Source of the DNA: Excoecaria cochinchinensis
Lineage: Eukaryota; Streptophyta; Magnoliopsida; Malpighiales; Euphorbiaceae
Assembly: GCA_947683425.1 (NCBI GenBank)
Contig: CANTUQ010000051.1
Coordinates: forward strand, 186,001 to 250,000
Length of the DNA stretch: 64,000 bases
Direction of reading: 5' to 3'
Position 1 is the first letter of the stretch. Every line of letters starts with the position of its first letter. Of this stretch, positions 21,627 through 31,800 are shown piece after piece. The notes under the pieces are model-generated. The model did no database searches. It was not told where the DNA came from and saw nothing but the letters and a program-made list of their open reading frames with translations. The position numbers and the translations under genes are program-made.

Positions 21627-23211
21627 TTAAGAATCATCATTTTCAGTTCCACTGTCATCAGTGGACCAATAATCGATCACTACAGCGGGAAGCCCTTCTT
21701 TATTCACCTCATGGAGGCTTGTGACAGCAGTGTTGACATCATTGCCGTACAACTCCTTCAATACAAACTCCTCGGGCAAACTGGACCCGATCATGAATAC
21801 TGGCGGGGGCACATTGTTGTATCCAGCTTTCTTCTGACTCCCTCTCTTCTCTGGGTCTGTGATCTGCTTTGAATAAATTAGATCTTAAATTTCGTGTCTC
21901 AAAGCCTTGCACTCATCATTATATGCCCAGTGTGTTGATGATAAGCACAATATTCATTATCCTTATGCCCTGGCATGCCTTGAGTTCTGGCGGGTCAGGG
22001 TGGCAAAGGCTGCAACTTACACTCCTTCATCAGCCTTCTCAGTACCCATGACAAGGACCTCCCAAGGTTAGAGAATCGCCTCGGGGTAGCATTAGTGGCT
22101 GATACTTCAGCGGTCTTCCTTGGGCCACTAGCAGAACCTGCTGGCCTACTTACCCCCTAGCTACTGCTACCTTTCTTGGGATAATTCTCACTACCTGCTC
22201 TCCTAGCAAGGTATTCTCCTTCAGCTTCAATGGTGATGTCTTTGAGGGACTCCCAGTCTCTTAATCCCTTCATCGTTAATCCCTCTCTCAAATACGGGCT
22301 TGCATTTTTAATGAACAGTCATATCTGATCCTGAGTATCTAGTTTTCTCTTCATTTCCATCACCCGATTCCTCCATCGGGTCAGATACTCATGGAAAGAC
22401 TCGCCTCCCTTCTGCTGTACCAGCTCCAGGTCCTTTAAATGTCACTTCAATCCTCATACTGCAGTCGTATTATCTCAAAAATTCCTCCATTAATAAATCC
22501 CAATCCTCTTTGGTTCTGCGGTAAAGCCCGTGGTACCAATCCACCGCCGGGCCAGTCAAACTCAAGCAAAAGTATTCAATCTTGTGCCTTTTTGTAAATG
22601 TAGTACCCTTCATCACTAACGAATATTGTTTTATGAGGGCTGTAGGATCTGACGTACCTTCAAATTTCGGCACATCTGGCATCTTAAAATTCATTGGGAC
22701 CAGGTCCTCCCCTTCTAATTCTTTATGCTCGGATCCCTCAACCCCTTATCAACATCTTCGTCATTGCTTCAAATTTTTCCTCCATTTTCCTCCAGATGGA
22801 TTTTTCGATTTGAGGTGTTTTCCCTCTCTCAGACATGCGCTCCTCATATTCATCAGCTTCCCAGTAATCATCCAATCTTGGGGCTGGCCTCCTCCTCTGT
22901 GCCCCCAATGTGGTAGCTCTTGGGTCTACAGGTGGCAGGTGGACCTCCTCTTACGGTTCTTTTCTGACCTCCTCCCTTTCTTTATTCCTCATAGGAGGAG
23001 GCGGTGGGTTCTAGTGAGCTGCTTGTTGACCCATTGTGGCCATTATGGTCATCATCTGATTTTTGAACTCCTCCAAACTTCGGCCCACTTCCTCCGCTAT
23101 CAAAGCCCTAGTGGCATCTACCCCTCTTGGTGCGTTTGCCATTTCTTTGTGTAGAGAAAATTGAGCCGAAGTAGCATAGCTAGTTTCTAAAGGAGTGTCC
23201 AGATACTCCAC
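21627..23211 (-). pseudogene. gag of E (heavily broken)
   Basis: Pieces in order: N-terminal part (23211-23011) with EEVGRSLEEFKNQMMTIMA; an acidic/Pro-rich middle with stops; the retrotrans_gag core (22694-22470) with FEGTSDPTALIKQYS and FCLSLTGPAVDWYHGL; then a stop-ridden stretch to 21870 and a short C-terminal frame (21812-21627). The same regions are far better kept in the gag of F. Gag forms the particle that packages element RNA. Confidence 0.75.
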
Positions 23212-24051
23212 CCTTTCTGGTAAATCGAAGAATGGATTTCTGCATTGTCGCCCCTGAGAACCACTTGACCACTTAGGCAGATCTATGATGGCTGCAAAAC
23301 ATACTCATTAGGATGATGCATGAATGACATATAATGCATGATCGTGCTATGCAACATCCATAAATCACATGCAAGCACATAGGTCCTTCCAACCTTATTA
23401 CTCCTGCACACGAGGACAAAGTCTCTTTCCTAGGTGGGATTGGCCCATGGGTCAAATGGGGGCCCGATGGACTCGTATGGTGCACGGTGGAAAATCGGTA
23501 GCATAACCTCTCCTAACTAATGTGCAGGCGCATGGGTTATGATCGTTATGTATTTAGGCAGTCCGAATAAGTTGACCTGGGCCTATCGGGGCATGAAAGC
23601 CTTTGATTAGGTGACCAATCAAATTATCTAGGTTTGTCCAATACATAACGATCATACAGCAAGCATAGTATTAAGGTTCATACCACTTAGGGGAAATAAC
23701 TATTTCAATTACATGAGCTTTCGTCAAAGGTGATGTTACTTTAGGGCTACCCAAGCATGGTCCCTGCCAACAGGTCTAGCTCATCACGAGCGTAATGACC
23801 GGTCGGGTCTCCATTTAATATACCATAATGGTACGAGGCTTGGGCTAGTGATTATCCTTAACACATCCCTACATTGAGTGAACGTAGAGTCGTGTTTCGG
23901 GAACGCACCGGGGTTGAAAGAGGGACCAAACTAGCATAGATCTAAACCTCTAATGAGATGCAATGCAGTTTCAAAAAAGGATGAAATTTTTAAATTAAAA
24001 CTCAATTGTAAATTTTAACCAAGGTACTTTTCAATCGAAGCCTCAAGTATT
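23212..24051 (-). other. Untranslated leader of E
   Basis: About 840 bases between primer site and gag, without a gene. It matches the leader of F (31051-31780) through most of its length, with a block GCATGAAAGCCTTTGATTAG shared exactly. It is the place where packaging and dimer signals would be expected. Confidence 0.65.
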
Positions 24052-24071
24052 GTCCCCAGTGGACTCACCAC
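24052..24071 (-). other. Primer binding site of E
   Basis: The minus strand reads GTGGTGAGTCCACTGGGGAC directly after the LTR end. It is a diverged form of the Tat-lineage primer site seen intact in F. The primer is probably tRNA-Arg; that assignment is from memory. Confidence 0.7.
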
Positions 24072-24099
24072 TGTGACGTGAATCGAACCCCGGGGCGTC
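24072..24099 (-). repeat. Outer fragment of the 5' LTR of E, cut off by F
   Basis: TGTGACG followed by CGAACCCCGG matches the tip of the 3' LTR (8179 onward). The rest of this LTR resumes at 34432. The five bases at the break (GCGTC, 24095-24099) are repeated as GCGCC at 34427-34431, the target duplication of F with one change. Confidence 0.82.
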
Positions 24100-26688
24100 T
24101 GTGATGCGCGCCGGATCCCCGCGGCCGCCCCTATGACCGCCCGTACGTGGGCGATCGGGCAATTGTGGGTCCGTTGATAGCTTGCGATAAATCGCAAGTG
24201 CGTCTATGTTGGGCAACAAGGAGGTTTCATGGAGTCGCCACCAAATAGAACATTGGGAAAGTTTCTCTCGCCTCGGAGAGCCTAAGATTGCGCTTAGTAT
24301 CCATTTTGGGCCAGCCAAAGGGGTCTTGGAAGGTAAACCTCTCGCCCTAAAGAGACTAGGATTAACGCTAAAGCCTCGTAACACAAGAGGTGTCTTGGAG
24401 GGTAAACCTCTAGCCTCTTGAGCCCAAAGACCAGAGCTGGTTCGGGACTTCTCATTTATTTATACCTTGATTAATATTATAATTAAGTTTTGAATTCATT
24501 GTTTCATCAACTTTCCATACAATGCAATTTAAATTAAAGGCGCAATCATTCATATCAAAAGCGGTAAATGTAAGCAAAATCCAAAATAAAGCATTCAAAA
24601 ACAAATTACAATAACACTAGGAGCGGAATACAACTCCCATTTATAAAAGTGAAATACATGCATAAAACGGGTTATTCATTAATAGTGAGAACATTGGTCC
24701 TCGCATGCATATTTATTATGAAAAAGTTTTGATGTGATAATTTATTTGGGTATGAAAAACTAGGACATTGGTCCCCTTTTATTTAGAAAAAAATGTCAAG
24801 TTAATTAATAGAAACTTTTTTTTGTGATTTTCTTTTTAGCGTGCCTAAATAAAGAATTTTACAAGAAAATTATATGGCAAAATTAAATAAAATATTACAA
24901 ATAAAGAAAATAAATATATGAACCAAACGAGCCTTTTTGGACCTCCGGATGTGCTCGCAAAAATGCCCAAGCGAAAAATGAGTTTGGACATAAAAACAAA
25001 ATACAAATAAAATAATGTTAGTGATTAAATCAATTAAACATACAAAATAATAAATAATAAATTAAAATAAAATGAGATGATATGAAAAGAATGATAATGG
25101 AATCAAAATGTTAACAAACCAAAATAAATGAGAAACATGCATTATGTATGACAAATGATTAAACGATGTGATGAAAATAAAATAAAACATGTTAATTAAT
25201 TAGTACATGAAAATATACACATGATGAAAATAATGATGAAAAGTGAAAAATAATAAATGAATAAATAATCAAATAATAATCAAATCATGTAACAATGATA
25301 AAAAGAATAATAAAAATTAATAAACAAATGAATGATGAAAACAATAATGATATATAACAAGGTTAATTGATGTGTTCATAATTAATATAAACTATTTACA
25401 TGGCAAAAAGATTAATTTAAGTTAATTATTTGCATGTTAAAAATAATTAGGAATCACAATAAAATCATTTACATGTTAGGAATTAAAAGAAAACAATATT
25501 GACATGAATAAAAATCAAATCATATATAAACAATTAAATAGAACGAATATAAAATCAATACAACAAATGAATAGATGAAAACAATAAATAAATCAATAAA
25601 ATATATAATAAATACATGAATAAATTAAATAAAAATAAAATAAAAGAAAATAGAAATGGAGCCAATAATATTTACCCTCAGAATATTGGATTTGATGAAG
25701 GAAAAGTGATGATTTTCAGGAAAATTGCTTGAAAGAATAATTTAGCAATGAAATTAATTCTCTTGAAAAGAAATTGATTTCAAAGTGATGATTAATTTCT
25801 TGTGTTTATGAAGGAAAAACAAAGAAATTAATTTGAATAATTGAGAATTGAAAATTGATCTTTCAATTCCAATTAAACCTTTTTCATTAAAAGAGAAATC
25901 TGAAATTTTGAAAAGAAAATAGAAGAAAAAGAATTATGGAAATTCTTTAGGTCTAAAAAATGTGTGGAGGCTCCTCTTTGATTTTTCATCATAAAGTCTT
26001 TATAGGATAAAAAAGGTTGCCCTAATTTAATTAAGGAAAACAAACCTATTTTAACACAAAATTCTTTTATTTTTAATGATAAAATCAAGTTTTATTAATT
26101 AATTATCTAAGAAAAATATTTTAGAATTTAATTTGAAGTCAAAAACCCAAAAAAAATGGGATAAAAACAGATTTTTGGGTGAAAAAATCGGAAAAGGGCT
26201 AAAAAATCGGATTTTTGGGTATCAGACCCTATACCGACGGCCAGGGGATGAGGGACGCCGCCTGTCGCTATAGAGCGACGGGCCTCACGCAGCGAGGCTG
26301 CGCGAAATCCGCGCGCAGAGGCGCACGGTGCGGCGCGCAATGCTGTGCGTCGCTTTTTAGCGACGCGCGGCATTGGTGACGCTGCGCTTCGCCATATCAC
26401 GCCCAGCGCGCTGGGCGCCTGGGCGTCTGCGCGCTGCCGCGCCCGACACTCGCGCGATCCGAAAAACTTTTTATTTTTTTTAAATTTTAAATTGACTAAA
26501 AACACTATAATTTTAAGCCCTCATTTTTCAAAATTAATTTTTTAAATATTTTTTATTATTTTCTAATTTTTCACTCTAAAATGCAAATTTGACGAGAAAA
26601 CCATCACTTTTAACCTTTTAAGCCTGTGAAGGCAATTATCATCATTGGGTAACTTCGATCTAGGCTTACTCAGGACCCGGTGTCTACA
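24100..26688 (-). repeat. 3' LTR of F (2.6 kb)
   Basis: Starts TGTGATGCGCGCC, ends GGTGTCTACA. A long A-rich, codon-free stretch (24980-25660) with many AATAAA and GATGAAAA words is followed by a TATA box on the minus strand (CCTATAAAG, 25998-26006) and a GC island (26225-26460). The minus-strand 71-residue ORF near the TATA box is conserved in both LTRs only because the LTRs are near identical. Confidence 0.9.
26225..26460 (-). repeat. GC island of perfect hairpins in U3 of F
   Basis: It contains GTCGCT-ATAG-AGCGAC (26264-26279) and GCGTCGCT-TTTT-AGCGACGC (26347-26366). In the other LTR the stems are longer (9 bp near 34001-34022; 10 bp at 34094-34117). It lies 220-460 bases upstream of the TATA box. 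ORFs across it are artefacts. Confidence 0.75.
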
Positions 26689-26715
26689 GTTGCCCCCAGT
26701 TTAGGGGAATCTAGT
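26689..26715 (-). other. Polypurine tract of F
   Basis: The minus strand reads CCTAAACTGGGGGCAAC into the LTR start, as in E. Confidence 0.8.
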
Positions 26716-26869
26716 ACACTAGTGTCTAGGTGAGCCTAAACTCAAAGAAGAAATGGAAAGAGACAAGTACCTGAGTCAGCCGTCTTTCCGAACTGGAGAA
26801 TTATGAGATGGTGGTTATTACCATGGTGTGTTTTCGTTTGTTGAAGTGGTGCTATTTGTGAGCCCTTCG

Positions 26870-27310
26870 GTTGATTGCCCCCTGAGAGGTCTTCGGTTCA
26901 TCGATCGTTTGCCCCCTGAGAGGTCTTCGGTTCATTGATCGTTTGCCCCCTGAGAGGTCTTCAGTTTGCTGCTCGCTGAGAAGTCTTTAGTTGATTGCCC
27001 CCTGAGAGGTTTTCGGTTCGTTGCCCCCTGAGAGGTCTTCTGTTCATTGCCCCCTGAGAGGTCTTCGATTTGCTGCTCCCTGAGAAGTCTTTGGTTGATT
27101 GCCCCCTGAGAGGTCTTCGATTTATTGATCGTTTGCCCCCTGAGAGGTCTTCAGTTCATTGCCCCCTGAGAGGTCTTCGATTTGCTGCTCCCTGAGAAGT
27201 CTTTGATTTGCTGCTCCCTGAGAAGTCTTCGATTTACTGCTCCCTGAGAAGTCTTTGATTTGCTGCTCCCTGAGAAGTCTTTGGCTGATTGCCCCCTGAG
27301 AGGTCTTCGG
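26870..27310. repeat. 26-bp minisatellite with two alternating unit types
   Basis: Type 1 is TTGCCCCCTGAGAGGTCTTC plus 6 bases; type 2 is CTGCTCCCTGAGAAGTCTTT plus 6 bases. About 16 units in all are partly interleaved, some with an extra GATCGT spacer. It lies at the 3' end of the interior, next to the polypurine tract. Not a CRISPR array: units are contiguous and the organism is a plant. Confidence 0.85.
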
Positions 27311-27312
27311 AG

Positions 27313-27445
27313 GGTGCTTGGATTGATGATTTGATCGATGTCTGGATTGATGATTGACTTGAGGCTTGGATATATGTTTTGATCGATGTCTGGATTGATG
27401 AATGAGTTGAGGTTTTGATTGATGATTTGACCGATGTCATCACTC
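27313..27445. repeat. Second minisatellite (GATCGATGTCTGGATTGATGA type)
   Basis: About four irregular units of a 27-40-base repeat built on TTGATCGATGTCTGGATTGA directly follow the 26-bp array. The minus-strand ORF here translates the repeat as a Ser/Ile/Thr-rich string and is not called as a gene. The bases 27446-27690 show nothing recognisable. Confidence 0.65.
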
Positions 27446-27689
27446 GGCTTTTATCGGTGTCCGCCTCAAGTCTCTCTTTCTGCAAAATAAGGAAACTAAA
27501 CTATGCAAAAATGGTGAGCATGCAAGTGAAATGCATAAATTATGTAGGAATGCAGGATAAAAATTCATCTATGTGAACTTGAAGATGATAGCCGGGCTAG
27601 TTGCAATTTGCGATATAATTGATGCCTTTTGAGCTGCTTTTGAATTTCATGCCCTTTGGGATTGTGAGATTCTCACCTGGTACCTGTAG

Positions 27690-27940
27690 TCATTATTTGA
27701 AGGTAGTGCGTCCCTTGTGGATTTTCACACTAGCTTTTCTTAGTGGGAGATGCGTCCTTTGTGGATTTTCACATAACCCTGTGCCTTATTTTTTTGCCTG
27801 GGATGGACCCAACCCAATCCAGCGGCTTTTCTCTTTTTTCCCTTTTTTGAAGGACAGACTGCCTGTTTTCAGGTTTTCACCCTATCCTTTTGCCTAGTTT
27901 TCGCTTAGAGCGCCAGTTACTGTTTTCACTCTAACGGCTC

Positions 27941-27971
<31 letters not shown>

Positions 27972-28105
27972 GAAGATTGCTAAAGTTGTTGGCAAGAATC
28001 TTTTTGGAGTCTTAGGACATGGTTGCACGAGCTTGATTCTTCTCATTTGATAGCAAGATGAATCGGTTGAAGCGTTTGCGTGCTGAGAGTAGCAGAGGGT
28101 AGGCA
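27690..28105 (+). pseudogene. Relic of the antisense ORF in F
   Basis: 27690-27974 matches the intron of the antisense ORF of E. After the T-run and AG, a short frame ends in KRLRAESSRG before a stop, matching the ESSSRA end of the E gene. Exon 1 is nearly gone. It shows that the parent of F also carried the antisense gene. Confidence 0.5.
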
Positions 28106-29210
28106 GATACATGACTTTGATCACACAGGGTACAATACTCTGATCACATCATTGCATAAATGCATGTGTTTCAATTTGATTTCATTAAACATAATCATTA
28201 TTTTGGCATTGATTTTAAAAAAATACAAGACTTTAGCTAATCTCGAGGTAGATCTTGAAAGCATCAAACTCCTGTTATCAGTCAGCCCTCTCGGGTTTTA
28301 TGATTGAAGATTTTCTCTCATCTTTTAATCTTTTTCTTTGAATGCGAATTCTAGATGCAACTTTGGGGACGAGACTTAACTCGAATGCATGAATGCACTC
28401 GTGGCTCCTCGCTTTAAGCTCAATAAACACCATATGCCTCTTCTTACGTACCAAACCTTATTAGAAGGTCATCTCCGCTAATTGGATAAGACTGAACCAA
28501 GAATCAAAAGGTCTTACTTTTGTTGTAATGCTAGGCTTAGGTAGATGGCTATCAAAGGAGGATCAGGTCGCTAGAGAAAAATGGCCGCAATATTTTCTCG
28601 ACTGGTGGATGAACCATTCTCAGCTCAGTTGTATATACAAAGGTATTCTTGAATTTGTATTTGATAACATTTTAGCTCATTTAAGATCAGATTGACAGTT
28701 AAAAAGGTAATCATCAAAACTCGTCAAGTGGTTATTATTTTGAGCTCTACTTTTTTTTTTTAAGGAGCTCATGTCTTTGGCGCATGACTGAAACCCTCTT
28801 CCCAAAGTGTAAACTCATCCTTACCAAGGCAATTTTGATAACCCACAAAGAAATTGTTAATTGTTAAAACGTTCATCCATCCCTGCTAGAGAGGCCACTC
28901 TTCTAAGGGGAAGCCAAAATCATTTTAGGCGAGGTGATAGTTTTAACATGTGTAACAACAAAATTGGCACGCATTTAGCATACCCATATAAAGGCTCAAT
29001 GGGCTAGCAAGCGATTGTGAAGTAAGGGTAGGAAATGGTCATTTAGTGAACTATACAAAGAAAATGTTGCCTAAATCATTTTCTAGGTTCCGTCTTATCC
29101 AGGGATCGCTTTGACGGGTAATCAGAAAGGTTCTAGTGCTCTTAGTGAGTTTCCATCCAGTCCCCTAATTGCAACTAGTTTTTTTATTATTTTTAATTTC
29201 CCTCTCTACA
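28106..29210. other. Non-coding DNA replacing pol in F
   Basis: The first 200 bases match E near 16560-16720. From about 28330 to 29210 nothing recognisable is seen on either strand, and the block occupies the place of integrase, RNase H and RT. At 29211 homology to the protease-RT linker of E begins. Confidence 0.6.
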
Positions 29211-29464
29211 GGAGCTATGTTAGATGCTATCAAAATTTTCTTTGGGTTCCCCAAAGTTTTCGAGATTAACTGCAGTCATATTATTTTAATTAATGCCAAA
29301 GTAAATGTGTTATGATCATGTGAAATGAAATCAATAGAAACATTATACAAATAAGTAAAAATTGTTCTCTTTATTACAAACAAAAAATTGTAACATAAAA
29401 AGTTCCAGAAATAAATAGATTCCAGCATCTAAGAGCAATATCACTAGTGGACTGCAAGACACGA

Positions 29465-31050
29465 TCATGTTTGCGGTGGAGGGACTGCGTTGTAGCCTGC
29501 CTTTTTCTTCTTTTCTCTCTTCTCAGGATCTGTGACCTGATTGGTGTCAATGAGATCCTGGATCTTGTTTCTCAGAATACAGCAATGGTCAGTCAAATGG
29601 CCGGTGTGCTGGTGGTAAGCGCAGTACTGATCACCGCTATGTCCCGGCTGTCCTTGACTCAAGGCTGGTCTGGGTGGCAAAGGTTGCAACTTGCCTTCTT
29701 TCATTAGTTTTTCCAGTACCCAGGATAGAGAGCGGCCTAAGTTGGAGTAGTATCTCTGACCCTGTCCAACTCCAGTAGCTGAGACCTCTGCCGTCCTACC
29801 GTTTCTGCTGTTGCTGCTCCCGGCACCTCCTGATTTGAATCCCGACTAGTTCCCATAGCCTTTCCCAGCAAAGTTATTTTTGCTTGCTTTCTTTGCTAGG
29901 TAAGCCGCCTCAGCTTCTATAGCGATATCCTTAAGCGACTCCCAGTCCTTGAGCCCTTTAAAACTGAGTAAGTCCCTTAAGTAAGGGCATGAGTTTCTGA
30001 TAAACAGCCTGATCTGGTCTGCAGTGTCAGGCTTCCTCTTCATCTCCATGACCCTGTTTCGCCATCTTGTAAGGTACTCATGGAATGACTCATCATTCTT
30101 CTGCTGTAGAACCTCGAGGTCTTTTAGGGTGACCTCCATCCTAGTACTGCAATCATACTGCTTCATGAATTCTTCGGTCAAAAGGTCCCAGTCCTCTTTG
30201 GACCTCCTATCCAACCCGTGGTACCAGTCAACTGCCGGGCCCACCAGACTAAGGCAGAAATATTTCACCTTCTGCTTCTTGCTCAGCCCTATGCCTTTCA
30301 TGTCCAAGGTGTACTGCTTGATATGGGCGGATGGGTCAGAGGTGCAATCAAATTTCGGCAGCTCAGGCATCTTGAATCTTTGGGGCAACAGCTCTTCATC
30401 CCCTAGATCTCTGTCTTCTGGGTTGACCCCCATTCCAGCTGAGAGCATGCGGGTGATAGCTTCAATCTGCTATCTCATACCGTTTAAAACTTCATCCTCT
30501 ACTCTGGGTGCTCTGGGCCTCGCAGCTTGGTGGACTCTCGGCACCTCTTCTTCTTCCTCCTCCATCAGGAAATCATCGTTGGGGTTATGAATCCTTTCCC
30601 CTCTTGGCTCGATGGGTGCGGCAGCTCTGTGCTCATTGTTGGGTTGGCGAGCAGCAGCTCCAACGAAGGGAGCCTCCCCACCAGCAGGTGGTTCGGCTTG
30701 CCCCCGAGGAGGGGCTGCTTGTGGCTGTAGAGCAGCAGGCAGCTGTGGGGCAGTAGGCGGATGGGCAATCCTTTCAGCCATGGCACCCATCATGTCTAGC
30801 ATTCTCCGTTCGAAGTCCTCTAGCCTCCTAGCTAGGTCTTGAGTGGTCAGTGCTCCGGTTTCTTCTGCCATTGGTGGTTCTACAGAGGCTTCACTAATTG
30901 ATGAGGATGACTCAGAATCCCAGTCAAACACTAGTTCCAGCAACTCAAAGAGCAGATTTGTCCTTACAAGCCGACCGTCGGAACCTCTAGTCCACTTAGA
31001 TGAATCTATGATGGCTGAAAAAATTAGATTGTTAGGATGATGCATGAATG
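29465..31050 (-). pseudogene. gag of F
   Basis: The N-terminal frame (31050-30470) has a helix LARRLEDFERRMLDMMGAMA, then Pro/Ala-rich and Glu-rich stretches. After one stop the core (30448-29846) has FDCTSDPSAHIKQYTLDMKG, FCLSLVGPAVDWYHGLDRR and WRNRVMEMKRKPDTADQIR. The C-terminal frame (29704-29465) has the zinc-binding CAYHQHTGHLTDHC (C-x2-H-x4-H-x4-C) of Tat gags. Few breaks separate these, so it is far better preserved than the gag of E. Protein from an intact relative would allow packaging of such RNAs. No pol follows. Confidence 0.82.
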
Positions 31051-31780
31051 ACATATACAATGCATGATAGTGAGCTATGCAACATTTACAATCACATGCA
31101 AGCAAGTAAATCCTTCCAACCTTATTACTCCCACACACGAGTTAATGCGGTCTCTTTCCTAGGTGGGCTTAATCCATGGGTTAGCGGGGAACCCAATGGA
31201 TGCGTATGGTGCTCGGTGAAGAACCGGCATCGTAACATCTCTTATCTAAAGCACAAGCAGATGGGTTATGGTCATTATGTATTTAGGCAATCCCAATAAG
31301 TCATCTGGGCCTATTGGGGCATGAAAGCCTTTGATTAGGTGACCAATCAGATTATTTGGGTTTGTCCAATACAAAATGATCCATATAGCAAGCAAGGTAT
31401 TACGGTTCATATCACCTAAGGGAAGTATCTATTGCCATTACATGAGCTTTGGTCAAAGGGCGGTGTTACTTTAGGGCTACCCAAGCATGATCCCTGCCGA
31501 CGGGTCTAGCTCATCACGAGCATAACGACCGATCGGGTCACCATTTAATATACCATGATGGTACGAGGCTTGGGCTGGTGATTATCCTTAACACTTCCCT
31601 AAATTGAGTGAAAATAGGGTCGTGCTTCGGGAACGCACCGGGGCTAAAAGAGGGACCAAACTAGCATAGATCTAAGGCTCTAATGAGATGCAATGCAGTT
31701 TTGAAAGAAGATGAAATTTTTAAATTAAAACTCAATTATGATTTTTAATCAAGGTACTTTCGAATCGAAGTCTCGAGTAT
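31051..31780 (-). other. Untranslated leader of F
   Basis: About 730 bases homologous to the leader of E, without a gene. Confidence 0.65.
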
Positions 31781-31800
31781 GTCCCCAGCGGAGTTGCCAC
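31781..31800 (-). other. Primer binding site of F
   Basis: The minus strand reads GTGGCAACTCCGCTGGGGAC directly after the LTR, close to the Tat-lineage primer site (probably tRNA-Arg). Confidence 0.8.

Noticed and set aside
20179..21872. Several long plus-strand ORFs across gag-protease of E and similar ones at 30024-30842
   Set aside because: They are shadows of the minus-strand gag and protease frames, which carry the known motifs.
24100..26688. First read as the 5' LTR of the pol-bearing element E
   Set aside because: It matches 31801-34426 much better than the LTR at 8179, and a 28-base tip of the E LTR with its own primer site stands just to its left (24072-24099). It belongs to F.
26870..27310. 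Regular short repeats resembling a CRISPR array
   Set aside because: Units are contiguous without unique spacers, come in two drifting forms, and the DNA is from a plant retrotransposon.
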